The notes beneath the pieces were generated by a model, which did not search any database, was not told where the DNA came from, and saw only the letters and a list, made by a program, of their open reading frames with translations. 64,000 nucleotides of DNA from SABY01 sp964523795. Its GTDB lineage: Bacteria > Bacteroidota > Bacteroidia > Bacteroidales > 4484-276. Positions 53,630-61,708 of the stretch are shown here, one piece after another. The translations under genes and the position numbers were made by a program. The first letter of the stretch is position 1, and every line of letters begins with the position of its first letter. The DNA lies in the NCBI GenBank assembly GCA_964523795.1, contig CAZGAO010000004.1, positions 1-64,000 of the forward strand, written 5' to 3'.

Positions 53630-53654
53630 AATTTAAAGTATTGTGTTGATTTTA

Positions 53655-53807
53655 TTACCGCTCAAAATCCTCCGCCCCATGCTCCAATCTTTGCCCGTCG
53701 ATCTTTTCACTCTTCCCGATTAGTTTATAATCCTTCTCAAAATTCAAGCTAACCACCGCGATGCTGTGGTGGGTTTTTTTAGCCGTTTGGATTGAAGCGT
53801 TTCCCAT
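53655..53807 (-). CDS. Hypothetical 50-aa protein or gene fragment
   Basis: A 50-aa frame starting MGNASIQTAKKTHHSIAVVS and continuing FEKDYKLIGKSEKIDG. Its composition is protein-like, but no family was recognised. It sits in a region of gene debris just downstream of the MNT/HEPN pair. It also overlaps a plus-strand hairpin followed by T (53751-53780). Confidence 0.3.
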   Translation of the reverse strand: MGNASIQTAKKTHHSIAVVSLNFEKDYKLIGKSEKIDGQRLEHGAEDFER

Positions 53808-53827
53808 TTGCCAGTATTTTTTTAAAA

Positions 53828-53876
53828 GCCAAAACTAAACATAATTCATAGAGAAGGGCATTTCATCGGCATAATT
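53828..53876. repeat. Imperfect direct repeat flanking the MNT/HEPN pair, copy 1
   Basis: GCCAAAACTAAACA...GGGCATTTCATC...CATAATT is shared with 54751-54799 with roughly eight mismatches in 49 bp. On the minus strand it encodes the tail NYADEMPFSMNYV-stop, the end of a frame running from about 53986. Confidence 0.65.
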
Positions 53877-53986
53877 TTTCCGGAAATTGAAACCGCTTTT
53901 TAATTGGATGGAAAGGTGGTCGCAATTTGCGATATCCTTTAAATCAGAATTTTTGGGCAAGGCTATTTCTTTAACATTAGGCCAAC
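53835..53986 (-). pseudogene. C-terminal remnant of an unknown gene ending DEMPFSMNYV
   Basis: A minus-strand frame encodes PNVKEIALPKNSDLKDIANC then HLSIQLKSGFNFRKNYADEM and stops after PFSMNYV. It overlaps the 3' end of the HEPN gene in another frame and has no start, so it appears to be the tail of a gene interrupted or replaced by the MNT/HEPN pair. Confidence 0.4.
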
Positions 53987-54358
53987 CTGATTAATAAATT
54001 CAATCATTTCCCTATGCATCTCTTCCACCACTTCCTTATCAAATTTAATGAATGCATCATAATCTCCCTTTGTCCGGTTTTGAAAGGCATTCCTCAAAAT
54101 CTTTCCAAATTTCTTGTCAATTTGTCCTGTCGAAACAAACGCTTTATTAAACCATCCTATCAATTGTGTGTGCTTTGATGTCTCGAAGTGGTTTTTGAGA
54201 GCCAAAGCTGTTACTGCATAATAAAGGCCATAATAAATCCGGTTTACTGCAACAATGAGCTTATCTGAATCAATAAGAAATCTGGATAAGTCAATTGTTT
54301 CTTTGGCCTGCTCAAACCGGTAGGCAATTAAGGCATCTCTGTCATTATCGTTTATCAT
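53963..54358 (-). CDS. HEPN-domain protein (putative toxin of MNT/HEPN system)
   Basis: A 131-aa all-helical HEPN protein. The family pattern is seen in VNRIYYGLYYAVTALALKNH (helix 2) and QNRTKGDYDAF, in which R and the following polar residues form the RNase-type active site of this HEPN subfamily. HEPN proteins of this kind are RNases or ATP-binding partners neutralised by a cognate nucleotidyltransferase. The ATG overlaps the stop of that gene (ATGA), confirming a coupled pair. Toxin activity is inferred from family and context. Confidence 0.82.
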   Translation of the reverse strand: MINDNDRDALIAYRFEQAKETIDLSRFLIDSDKLIVAVNRIYYGLYYAVTALALKNHFETSKHTQLIGWFNKAFVSTGQIDKKFGKILRNAFQNRTKGDYDAFIKFDKEVVEEMHREMIEFINQVGLMLKK

Positions 54359-54678
54359 GCGCGAAACCCTTGATTTAAAGCATTTACAAAAATCGGCTGT
54401 TTTCCCCTGGGAGAATTTAACTCGGGTTCGCTAATAATGTGTGTATCCGTTAATACCCCATATTTGAGATCGATCTCGTAACAGACATCCGAAATTTTCC
54501 TTTCTAATCTCCAGTCAGCTTTGTTTTTTACTAAAATTAATATGTCATAGTCAGAATCATCTTTGGACATATTGGTTAGTTGAGATCCAAACAAAACAAC
54601 ATCCTTCAAGTTTTCGTGCAACAAATTTTTCAGATTATGCTTCAAATCTGATAGTATTTGAACTTTAATGCTATTCAT
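54355..54678 (-). CDS. MNT-type nucleotidyltransferase (putative antitoxin)
   Basis: A 107-aa protein from MNSIKVQILSDLKHNLKNLL. The catalytic signature FGSQLTNMSKDDSDYDILIL (G-S...D-x-D) is intact. The start at 54678 is chosen because an earlier ATG would add a tail translated from the flanking repeat and the stop-to-start layout fits here. With the overlapping HEPN gene it forms an MNT/HEPN toxin-antitoxin pair in the order antitoxin then toxin. The flanking DNA carries related gene tails, suggesting the pair was inserted as a unit. Confidence 0.82.
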   Translation of the reverse strand: MNSIKVQILSDLKHNLKNLLHENLKDVVLFGSQLTNMSKDDSDYDILILVKNKADWRLERKISDVCYEIDLKYGVLTDTHIISEPELNSPRGKQPIFVNALNQGFRA

Positions 54679-54750
54679 AATTCCAGGCTTCCCTTTTAAA
54701 AAAAAATTAATCCCTCTAAAGTTTAAGTCATCAAAAAATCTTTTTCGGAG

Positions 54751-54799
54751 GCCAAAACTAAACAGAATTTCTGAAGAAGGGCATTTCATCCTCATAATT
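54751..54799. repeat. Imperfect direct repeat flanking the MNT/HEPN pair, copy 2
   Basis: GCCAAAACTAAACAGAATTT through GGGCATTTCATCCTCATAAT matches 53828-53876. On the minus strand it encodes the tail NNYEDEMPFFRNSV-stop, similar to the NYADEMPFSMNYV tail of the other copy. Confidence 0.65.
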
Positions 54800-54821
54800 A
54801 TTCCCGCATGTTATGATCCGG

Positions 54822-55046
54822 TTATTTTCGTTTGTAGGTTAAATCGCTATTCAAAATGTATTTGATCAATCCGTGTTTTTTAGCTATAAAAATTTCTTTC
54901 ACTGTAAATGGTTCCCATTCGTTCTGAAAATCTATAAAAGTGAAATGTAAAACACCGGAATATTGAAAATTATTTACATTATAAAAATCAATAATTTCGA
55001 CTGTGGCACTAATGGTAATATTGTTTTCGTATCCATCATCGGTCAT
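54822..55046 (-). CDS. Hypothetical 74-aa protein, possibly frameshifted at its 3' end
   Basis: MTDDGYENNITISATVEIID begins a frame with beta-rich content and KEIFIAKKHGLIKY. It ends DLTYKRK at 54822, but directly downstream another frame continues as TNENNRIITCGNNYEDEMPF and then stops. A single indel near 54825 would restore a protein of about 98 residues with the DEMPF tail. No function is recognised. Confidence 0.5.
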   Translation of the reverse strand: MTDDGYENNITISATVEIIDFYNVNNFQYSGVLHFTFIDFQNEWEPFTVKEIFIAKKHGLIKYILNSDLTYKRK

Positions 55047-55152
55047 TGTTTTTGATAAATAACCAAAGGGACAATCGATACGTGCTATGGTTTGGTTTTA
55101 TACTTAAAATCATAAGCAAATCCAATATTGAACGGCTAATAGCAGGCAGAGA

Positions 55153-55785
55153 TTAAACACTCATAAACTCCACCACTCCGGTGGTCATATTATAAAATGC
55201 ACCCATGATTTTGATTTCCTTATTATCTTCCATTTCTTTTAATATCGGGCTTTTCGTTCTTATTTCTTTGATGGTGTTTAATACATTACTCTCGCAAACC
55301 AGCCGAACGAAGGTTTCATTTTTGGTGGTCTTTTCGCCATCGTAGTCCGAAGCCATCTTTAGGGCAGGTTTGATTTTTGCAAGCATGGGGGTGATATGTC
55401 CCATTTGCACCTTGTCGATGGCCGCCCTTACGGCACCGCAATGCTCGTGCCCGAGCACCACCACCAATTTTGAACCCGCCAATTTGCAGGATAATTCCAT
55501 GCTGCCCAGGATATCATCGTTTACGATATTACCTGCAATCCGCGCCACAAACACATCGCCGATCCCCTGATCGAAAACCTCGGTAACGGGCACTCTGCTG
55601 TCGATACACGAGAGGATAAAGGCCTGTGGAAACTGCCCGGACTTGCTTTTACTAACCTGAGCAGGATAGTCGCGTTCGGTGAGTTTATTTTTGGTGAATC
55701 GTATGTTGCCTTCCTTGAGGCGCATGATAATGGCTGCGGGACAAAGAGCCGCCATATCTTCGGCAGTCAATACTTTTTTAATCAT
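55153..55785 (-). CDS. Beta-class carbonic anhydrase
   Basis: A 210-aa zinc enzyme interconverting CO2 and bicarbonate. Zinc and catalytic residues are visible: C60, D62 and R64 in SCIDSRVP, and H113 and C116 in GHEHCGAV. No strong signal peptide is present; the start is near MIKKVLTAEDMAALCP. The length is usual for bacterial beta-CAs. It is transcribed alone and probably supplies bicarbonate for carboxylases, including carbamoyl-phosphate synthesis feeding the PyrB reaction. Confidence 0.94.
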   Translation of the reverse strand: MIKKVLTAEDMAALCPAAIIMRLKEGNIRFTKNKLTERDYPAQVSKSKSGQFPQAFILSCIDSRVPVTEVFDQGIGDVFVARIAGNIVNDDILGSMELSCKLAGSKLVVVLGHEHCGAVRAAIDKVQMGHITPMLAKIKPALKMASDYDGEKTTKNETFVRLVCESNVLNTIKEIRTKSPILKEMEDNKEIKIMGAFYNMTTGVVEFMSV

Positions 55786-55956
55786 TAGCGTTGGTGTTTC
55801 GATGAATGACCGCTCACTGCGCTGCTTTTCGATTGCTTTGTCGGGCGCACGAAAATAAGAAAAAAAATCATTGAGCCAATTGTCAACGAAAATAGTTCGC
55901 TTATTTTTATGTCAATTTCCAAGGCACGATTATTAGGAAATTTTTCCGGGTGTGTG

Positions 55957-56544
55957 CTATTCGCTCATGTTGTGTTCAATATCGATATCGTATTTGTGCA
56001 GGAGACCTGAAATGCCTAAGATCGAAAATTTGGCTTTTTTGATTCGGTTGGTTTCGGGGTTGATGGAATAATTGTACGCCGTGCGGAAATCTGCCTTTTC
56101 CAGCTTGGTATTGTCGAAGGTAGCGCGGGTCAGGTCGCAGTTTTCAAAAACAGCACCACTCAGGTCGCACTCCGCAAAATCGACTTCCTGCAATTGCGCG
56201 TTTACGAATCTTGTTTTCTTGATTTTTGTCCGGTAAAACGAAGAATGGTTCAGAATGCAATTTTCGAAGCTAAACGAAAGGCCAAAGGCGTTGCAATCGT
56301 CAAAGCGCAAGCCCAGCATTTTGCAGTCCTTGAATCGAATATCTCTAAATGCGGTCAATACAAGTTTGGCCAAACTCAGATTGCATCCCCTAAACTCGCA
56401 GTCCGAAAACTTACAGTCAGCCAGCGAGCTATTCGAGAAGTCGCAATCGAGAAAGCGACAATTTTCGTATTCCCCTGGCACCAAAGGTTTACGGTTGAAA
56501 TCAATTTTAGTAAAGGTCTTATCTACAATGTAGGCTTGTTCCAT
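55957..56544 (-). CDS. Pentapeptide-repeat protein
   Basis: A 195-aa right-handed quadrilateral beta-helix protein. Repeats of the A(D/N)LxF form are clear: NCRFLDCDFSNSSLADCKF, DCEFRGCNLSLAKL and FAECDLSGAVFENCDLTRAT. The size and regularity resemble Qnr/McbG-like proteins that protect DNA gyrase, but many chromosomal relatives have no known role, so resistance should not be assumed. It stands alone between a carbonic anhydrase and an ABC exporter operon. Confidence 0.88.
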   Translation of the reverse strand: MEQAYIVDKTFTKIDFNRKPLVPGEYENCRFLDCDFSNSSLADCKFSDCEFRGCNLSLAKLVLTAFRDIRFKDCKMLGLRFDDCNAFGLSFSFENCILNHSSFYRTKIKKTRFVNAQLQEVDFAECDLSGAVFENCDLTRATFDNTKLEKADFRTAYNYSINPETNRIKKAKFSILGISGLLHKYDIDIEHNMSE

Positions 56545-56598
56545 CGGTATTTTTTTCTATAATAAATCCTTGCTTGTTTTGGATCGTAATCAACGTTT

Positions 56599-57783
56599 TT
56601 ATCTAATCTTCATTAATTTAAACACTTCGCTCCAGCTTGGCTCCTTACCCGTCATCAGTATTGATATTCTGAAAATTTTTGCTGCAATTTTACGCAGAAA
56701 ATAAAATGTTAGAAGCAATAGAAAAAACGAAGCTGCCAGTTGCCAAATCCCGACCTCAGTAATTGCCCACCGCATTGGCATCGAGGTAGCCGAAGTAAAC
56801 GGAAACCAGGATAGAAATACCGACAAGCCACTATCAGGATCGCGGGTTACCAAAAATGAGGCTAAGACAAAGACCACCGGTAACATCATTAGCGGACTTT
56901 TGCCCGAATTATTGGGGTCAGTAATTACCGAAGCAATGGCAGCAAGTATGGCATTCCAGATTAACACCCCCATTAAAGCAAAGGGCAAATACAAGGCTAT
57001 CGAAGGCAAATACAAGTATTCGAGTATGGCGGAAGCGGGCAATCCTGTGAACTGGAAAAAGACAAGACCACCAATAATGCTCAACAACGAATAAGTAATC
57101 ATGGATGATAGGCCTGTTAAAGTAATGCCTATTATTTTCCCGTCCATCCATACTTGTGGCGTGATGGCAGAAACAATCTGCTCGGTTATTTTTAACTGTT
57201 TTTCTCCGGTAATGGCTGTAAACTGATAGGCAAAACTTAGAAAAACAGCCATAATCATCAAGGCTGCAAAAAAATAGGCGAGGATGACCCTTTTGCTGGA
57301 ATCGTTAGTATAAACGAACGATTCTACTAAGGGTGCAGGCGATAATACCGAAGCAAGCTGCTCGGCATTGATTCCCAATTTCTGCATCTCAATTTGCTTG
57401 TGATAATTATCTACACGGTTTTTAAGTTTCTTTATGTCTCTACTGTTTTTATAGGCATACAAAACTATTGCACCGGTTTGTTTTTCGAGCAAGACCTTGT
57501 TTTTTTCAACGCTCAATTCCGCTATAAAATCGCCTTTCCGTTCGGTTGATAGTTTCTGAACTTCAAAATCATCTTTTAAAATTTCCGTCAAAGCTCCGTC
57601 AATATCATTATTTACAAAAACTTCAATTTTTGGACTTTTGTCGGAAAACGCATATTTCCCACCCAGATAAAATACAGCCAAAATAATCAGCATAATTATT
57701 ATTCCGATGGCCTCATTTTTTGGTTTAAAAAAGCGAGCGAATTCCCAGCGGCTTACAGTTATTACTTGCTTTATGTAATTCAT
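56599..57783 (-). CDS. ABC-2 type transporter permease (NatB-like)
   Basis: A 394-aa membrane protein. One N-terminal transmembrane segment (EAIGIIIMLIILAVFYLGGK) is followed by a large periplasmic loop (~45-165) and five or six C-terminal segments (for example VILAYFFAALMIMAVFLSFA, SMITYSLLSIIGGLVFFQF and LPFALMGVLIWNAILAAIAS). This is the topology of NatB/YhaP exporters. Its ATG overlaps the stop of the ATPase gene by 4 bp, so both form one exporter unit. The substrate is unknown; Na+ or a small molecule are possibilities. Confidence 0.9.
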   Translation of the reverse strand: MNYIKQVITVSRWEFARFFKPKNEAIGIIIMLIILAVFYLGGKYAFSDKSPKIEVFVNNDIDGALTEILKDDFEVQKLSTERKGDFIAELSVEKNKVLLEKQTGAIVLYAYKNSRDIKKLKNRVDNYHKQIEMQKLGINAEQLASVLSPAPLVESFVYTNDSSKRVILAYFFAALMIMAVFLSFAYQFTAITGEKQLKITEQIVSAITPQVWMDGKIIGITLTGLSSMITYSLLSIIGGLVFFQFTGLPASAILEYLYLPSIALYLPFALMGVLIWNAILAAIASVITDPNNSGKSPLMMLPVVFVLASFLVTRDPDSGLSVFLSWFPFTSATSMPMRWAITEVGIWQLAASFFLLLLTFYFLRKIAAKIFRISILMTGKEPSWSEVFKLMKIR

Positions 57784-58718
57784 AATTGATGGCTTTTTAC
57801 AAGGTGAAGAAAAATATCATGCAAATCGGGTTTATGACTGGATATATCAAAATCACCCTCCAGTTTTGCCAGATCAGATAATGCGCTTTTTATGTCGGAA
57901 TTTTGCCCGAAGGTCAGTTTCACTTTTGATGTATCGATGATCTCAACATTTTCAGCCCCATTAAAATGCTTCAGTGAAATTTCGTTAAAACCGGATTTGA
58001 AACGTAACTCAATGATTTGTTTGTTTCCATACAGTTCGTAAATTCCCGCTAAGTTTCCATTGTACAATTTTTCTCCTTTATTGATAAGAAATATTTTGTG
58101 GGCAATTTTCTCGACCAGTTGCATTTGATGCGCACTCAAAATAATGGTCGTTCCCTGATTGTTTATCTCCTTGATAAACTCGATGAACAATTCCTGATTC
58201 AAGGGGTCTAAGCCCGAAAATGGTTCATCGAGGATAGCAAAAGCAGGCTTATGAAGAATAGAAGCAACAAACTGAATCTTTTGCTGATTTCCCTTCGAAA
58301 GCACCTGTAGTTTTTCTTTGGCTCTATCAGCAAGCTCAAGCCTTTCCAACCATTGCAATGCTGCCTTTTTCGCTTCGGCCTTATCCATGCCTCTGATTGA
58401 GGCAAGATAGATCAATGATTTCAAAATTGGAATATCAAGATAAAGCCCTCTTTCTTCGGGCAGGTAGCCAACCTGGCTGGCGGCGGGTGTATGATTGGAA
58501 TTCCCGTTCAAGTACCATGCTATCTCACCAGAATCTGATTTAATAATATCGAGTAAGATTCTTAAACTTGTTGTTTTCCCGGATCCATTCGGCCCCAGAA
58601 AGGCAAAAATATCACCCCGGTTAACCGTAAATGAGATATTGTTTACCGCCCTGACATTTGAGAATCTTTTGCTTATTGATTCTACTTTCAGTACCGTATT
58701 TTTCTCTTGATCGCTCAT
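57780..58718 (-). CDS. ABC transporter ATP-binding protein (NatA-like)
   Basis: A 312-aa ATPase. Walker A GPNGSGKTTSL (about residues 40-50), signature LSKGNQQKIQF (about 144-154) and Walker B FAILDEPFSGLDP (about 163-175) followed by H-loop ILSAHQMQLVEK. The C-terminal ~90 residues are an extra domain typical of the DrrA/NatA exporters. It overlaps the permease gene by 4 bp (ATGA) and lies first in the operon. Confidence 0.93.
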   Translation of the reverse strand: MSDQEKNTVLKVESISKRFSNVRAVNNISFTVNRGDIFAFLGPNGSGKTTSLRILLDIIKSDSGEIAWYLNGNSNHTPAASQVGYLPEERGLYLDIPILKSLIYLASIRGMDKAEAKKAALQWLERLELADRAKEKLQVLSKGNQQKIQFVASILHKPAFAILDEPFSGLDPLNQELFIEFIKEINNQGTTIILSAHQMQLVEKIAHKIFLINKGEKLYNGNLAGIYELYGNKQIIELRFKSGFNEISLKHFNGAENVEIIDTSKVKLTFGQNSDIKSALSDLAKLEGDFDISSHKPDLHDIFLHLVKSHQL

Positions 58719-58864
58719 AGGATTTGTGTTTTTTTAAAAAACTCAACTTGTTGCCAGTATAGCTCGCAGCCGCCCACCTGCCGGAAAGTTTTTAGTGATT
58801 TGTATGTTTCCTTTTCTACTCATATTTATAAATGAACTTATTTGGCTGTGAGCCAGATTTGCTG

Positions 58865-60577
58865 TTAGATGCTTTTTTTTATGTTTTTTTCAATTTTTTC
58901 CAGAATCTCAATTTTCTTAACAGGCTTTGCAATATAATCGTTACAACCAGATGAAATTGCCTTTTCTTTATCGCCTGACAATGCATAAGCAGTTTGAGCA
59001 ATTATAATTACTCCTTTATTAAACTCTCGTATTCTTTTTGTCGTTTCAAACCCATCAATACCCTGCATTTTTATGTCCATTAAAATTATATCATAATCAA
59101 CATTGGTTTTACATTCTTCAATAGCTTGTTCGCCGGTTTTGAAATGAGTAATTTTTTTTGCAACATCTTTTAAAATTGTTTTAAGTAAAATGGCAGAAGT
59201 TTCATCGTCCTCGACAATCAGGATATTATATTGACTATGATAATTTATTTTATTGTTTTCTTTTTCTGAATTTGAAGGCTTATCTTTTTCTATAGGCAAA
59301 AAAGGAATACTAAAGTAAAATTCAGAACCTTTACCTTCTATTGATTCTACCCAAATCTTGCCGCCAAGTATTTCAACATAAGATTTTGCAATTGCCAGAC
59401 CCAGACCTGAGCCTTGAAATACTCTGGTATCTTCAATGTCGGCTTGTTCAAAACGATTGAAAATTGCTGTCTGGCGATGTGTGGGAATCCCTATTCCGGT
59501 GTCTTTAAGGCAAAATTCTACAAAACCATTTTTTGTGAGGGTGCTAACTGTTATACTTCCACGGTCTGTGTATTTTATGGCATTTTTTATAAGATTGGTA
59601 AGAATGGATTCAAATTTAGCTTTATCAGTACTTAATATAATATCTGTTTCCGGGCTTTCACGTTGATAACTTAGAATTAATCCCTTTTTTTGAGCTTGTA
59701 TTTGGAAAAAAGTAACAATGTTTTTTAAAATTTCAGTTGCATTTATTTCTGTTTTCCTGACGTCAACAATTCCGGCTTCAATTTTAGAGATTTCAACAAT
59801 ATCGGTTACAGTATTCAACATTCGCTCACCATTTTTATGTATAATTTGAATATACTCCTCCTTCGTTTCATCACTTAAATCCGGCTCCAATAATAAGTTT
59901 GTAAATCCAAGAATACCATTCATGGGTGTGCGTATTTCATGACTCATATTGGCCAGAAAAGCAGATTTAAGCCGGTTTGCGATTTTAGCATTTTCAAATT
60001 GAAGGATGTAATTGTTCTTACTGATAGTAACAATCGCATAAATTATGAACAGGCTCATAAACAGGCCAACAAAAGCGTCCAATATTTGAGTTGTATCATT
60101 TGTATAATAACCGAATTCATTGTTATAGGTCAGCATTAGCCAGAATAGGCAAAGCAGGTTCAAAATTAGGATTATAAAAATGAAAATGAAATCTTTTCTG
60201 TCGAACAACATAATCAGAATTGCAAGAAAAGTAACAAATAAAGACATTATAGAGCCGCGCGACCCATAACCGACAAACCAACTGACATCAAGAAACATCA
60301 TTGATACAATGGCAGTAACCCAGAACAACAGTCTGGTTCGAACTATTCGGCGCCCCAATAAATAAAGTAGGAGGTAGAGAATTAAACCGATTATGGAGCA
60401 AATCAGGATAGTAGTCTTCTGTTCAATGAAAATATTAAACAACACATAACCGATAAGAACTGTTGAAATCGTGAACGTGAGCAATAAGAAAACCTTGTGC
60501 TCTAATCTATTTGCAAGCTTCCCGTAGACCAAAACCTGCAAAGGTTCCAAGTAATTATTAATTCTTTTCATTTTCAT
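58865..60577 (-). CDS. Hybrid sensor histidine kinase/response regulator
   Basis: A 570-aa membrane sensor. The N-terminal ~190 residues contain about six transmembrane segments (FLLLTFTISTVLIGYVLFNI, IILNLLCLFWLML, AFVGLFMSLFIIYAIVTI). HisKA carries the phospho-His in LANMSHEIRTPMNGILGF, and HATPase_c has IKNAIKYTDRG, KDTGIGIP and GSGLGLAIAKSYV. The C-terminal receiver (~450-565) has acidic VEDDET, the phospho-acceptor Asp in YDIILMDIKMQGIDGFE and AKPVKK. No DNA-binding output is present, so it likely signals through a phosphorelay to another protein. It is transcribed alone, upstream of and in the same direction as the NatAB operon. Confidence 0.93.
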   Translation of the reverse strand: MKMKRINNYLEPLQVLVYGKLANRLEHKVFLLLTFTISTVLIGYVLFNIFIEQKTTILICSIIGLILYLLLYLLGRRIVRTRLLFWVTAIVSMMFLDVSWFVGYGSRGSIMSLFVTFLAILIMLFDRKDFIFIFIILILNLLCLFWLMLTYNNEFGYYTNDTTQILDAFVGLFMSLFIIYAIVTISKNNYILQFENAKIANRLKSAFLANMSHEIRTPMNGILGFTNLLLEPDLSDETKEEYIQIIHKNGERMLNTVTDIVEISKIEAGIVDVRKTEINATEILKNIVTFFQIQAQKKGLILSYQRESPETDIILSTDKAKFESILTNLIKNAIKYTDRGSITVSTLTKNGFVEFCLKDTGIGIPTHRQTAIFNRFEQADIEDTRVFQGSGLGLAIAKSYVEILGGKIWVESIEGKGSEFYFSIPFLPIEKDKPSNSEKENNKINYHSQYNILIVEDDETSAILLKTILKDVAKKITHFKTGEQAIEECKTNVDYDIILMDIKMQGIDGFETTKRIREFNKGVIIIAQTAYALSGDKEKAISSGCNDYIAKPVKKIEILEKIEKNIKKSI

Positions 60578-61015
60578 CTTTTTCTCGTTTAGTTGAAATC
60601 AGTTTCATCAAAAGTATGTGTTTAAAATATTAATATCATAGGATAAAGTATAATTTTGTTTATTGTACTATATTATTGAATATTCTGTCTTTTTTAAAAC
60701 TGCATTTAACTTATTTTTATCCCCCCTTCCTATCTTCAAAATGACCCATATTTGGTACAATTAAAAGACATTTTAACTTTTCATCAGAGTCGCCGCTTCT
60801 TGTGTATCCTTGTTTCATCCACCAAAAATAATTAAATTTCCAAATCATCCGGCAGATTGTACACCATTTTCCTGAGAATCTAAAAAGGCCACACATTTTC
60901 AATGTACTGAAAGTTTCATTCATTTTAATTCCTGACGGATAGCTCGTTCATGCAAAATACGTATCATGTCCTCTTTCCCGTCATAAATCCTATTTTTGTG
61001 GCTTAAACAGGGCTT
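60578..61015. other. Gene-poor intergenic region
   Basis: 438 bp without a convincing gene. The left 130 bp is very AT-rich and probably holds the promoter of the minus-strand hybrid kinase. A 68-aa minus-strand frame at 60717-60923 has an odd Trp/Cys/Phe-rich composition and is not supported. A segment with two related blocks (ACCATTTTCC at about 60862 and ACACATTTTC at about 60891) resembles the degenerate ends of a decayed insertion sequence. Confidence 0.45.
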
Positions 61016-61702
61016 ATGATTCTACAACTGAAAAACATTAGCAAATACTACGAAATTCCCGGGAGCAAGCAAGGGCGCGTAATTCTCGATGATATCAATC
61101 TTGAAATCGCCCGTGGGCAAACCGTAGGTATTGTGGGTCCCTCAGGTTCGGGCAAGAGTACGCTGCTCAACATTGCCGGTACGCTGGATAAGGCCACTGC
61201 GGGCAGTGTGTTTTTTGAGGGGGAGGATGTTTCGGCTTTTGATGAAAACAAATTATCCCAATTCCGGAACCGCCATCTCGGCTTTGTCTTTCAGCGGCAT
61301 CTTTTGCTGCCACAGCTTAGCCTGCTCGAAAATGTCCTGCTCCCGCTGATACCCCAAAAAGACAAGCACTTTCGTGAGGCAGCCAAAGTTCGTGCCCACG
61401 AGCTGCTGGGACTGGTGGGATTGAAAGATATAATTAAGCAAAAGCCCGGACAGATGTCGGTGGGCGAATGCCAGCGTGCGGCACTGGTGCGTGCCCTGAT
61501 CAACGAGCCTGAGCTGGTGCTGGCCGATGAACCCACAGGTTCGCTCGATCAACAATCGGCCGAACAGATGGGCGTGCTGCTTCGCACGATAAACGCAGAA
61601 AGCGGAATTACCCTGGTGGTGGTAACGCATTCGGAGCGGTTGGCTCGTCAGATGCAGGTGATTTATAGCCTGGCCGATGGAAAATTATCCAAACGAAGCT
61701 AA
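61016..61702 (+). CDS. ABC transporter ATP-binding protein (LolD/MacB-like)
   Basis: A 228-aa ATPase. Walker A GPSGSGKST (about residues 41-49), Q-loop FVFQRHLLLPQLS, signature MSVGECQRAALVRAL and Walker B LVLADEPTGSLDQQ, which is the LolD/FtsE/MacB-type signature. It is followed after 6 bp by a large FtsX-like permease, with which it must form a mechanotransmission-type complex acting on lipoproteins, peptides or drugs. The start ATG at 61016 fits the first beta-strand ILQLKNISKYYEIPG. Confidence 0.93.
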   Translation: MILQLKNISKYYEIPGSKQGRVILDDINLEIARGQTVGIVGPSGSGKSTLLNIAGTLDKATAGSVFFEGEDVSAFDENKLSQFRNRHLGFVFQRHLLLPQLSLLENVLLPLIPQKDKHFREAAKVRAHELLGLVGLKDIIKQKPGQMSVGECQRAALVRALINEPELVLADEPTGSLDQQSAEQMGVLLRTINAESGITLVVVTHSERLARQMQVIYSLADGKLSKRS

Positions 61703-61708
61703 ACGGCG

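Noticed and set aside
53751..53780. Plus-strand intrinsic terminator (CCACC...GGTGG plus T-run)
   Set aside because: No plus-strand gene ends nearby (the glycosyltransferase ends 600 bp earlier) and the stem is short and imperfect, so a functional terminator is doubtful.
55957..56544. Quinolone-resistance (qnr) gene
   Set aside because: The pentapeptide repeats are clear, but the fold is widespread and nothing in the sequence proves gyrase protection.
60717..60923. A 68-aa minus-strand reading frame rich in Trp, Cys and Phe
   Set aside because: Improbable composition, no ribosome site and no recognisable family; it lies in AT-rich DNA that looks like decayed insertion-sequence ends.
60841..60925. 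Ends of an IS21-like element
   Set aside because: Only two weakly related blocks around ACCATTTTCC are visible, with no transposase fragment; not enough to call an insertion sequence.
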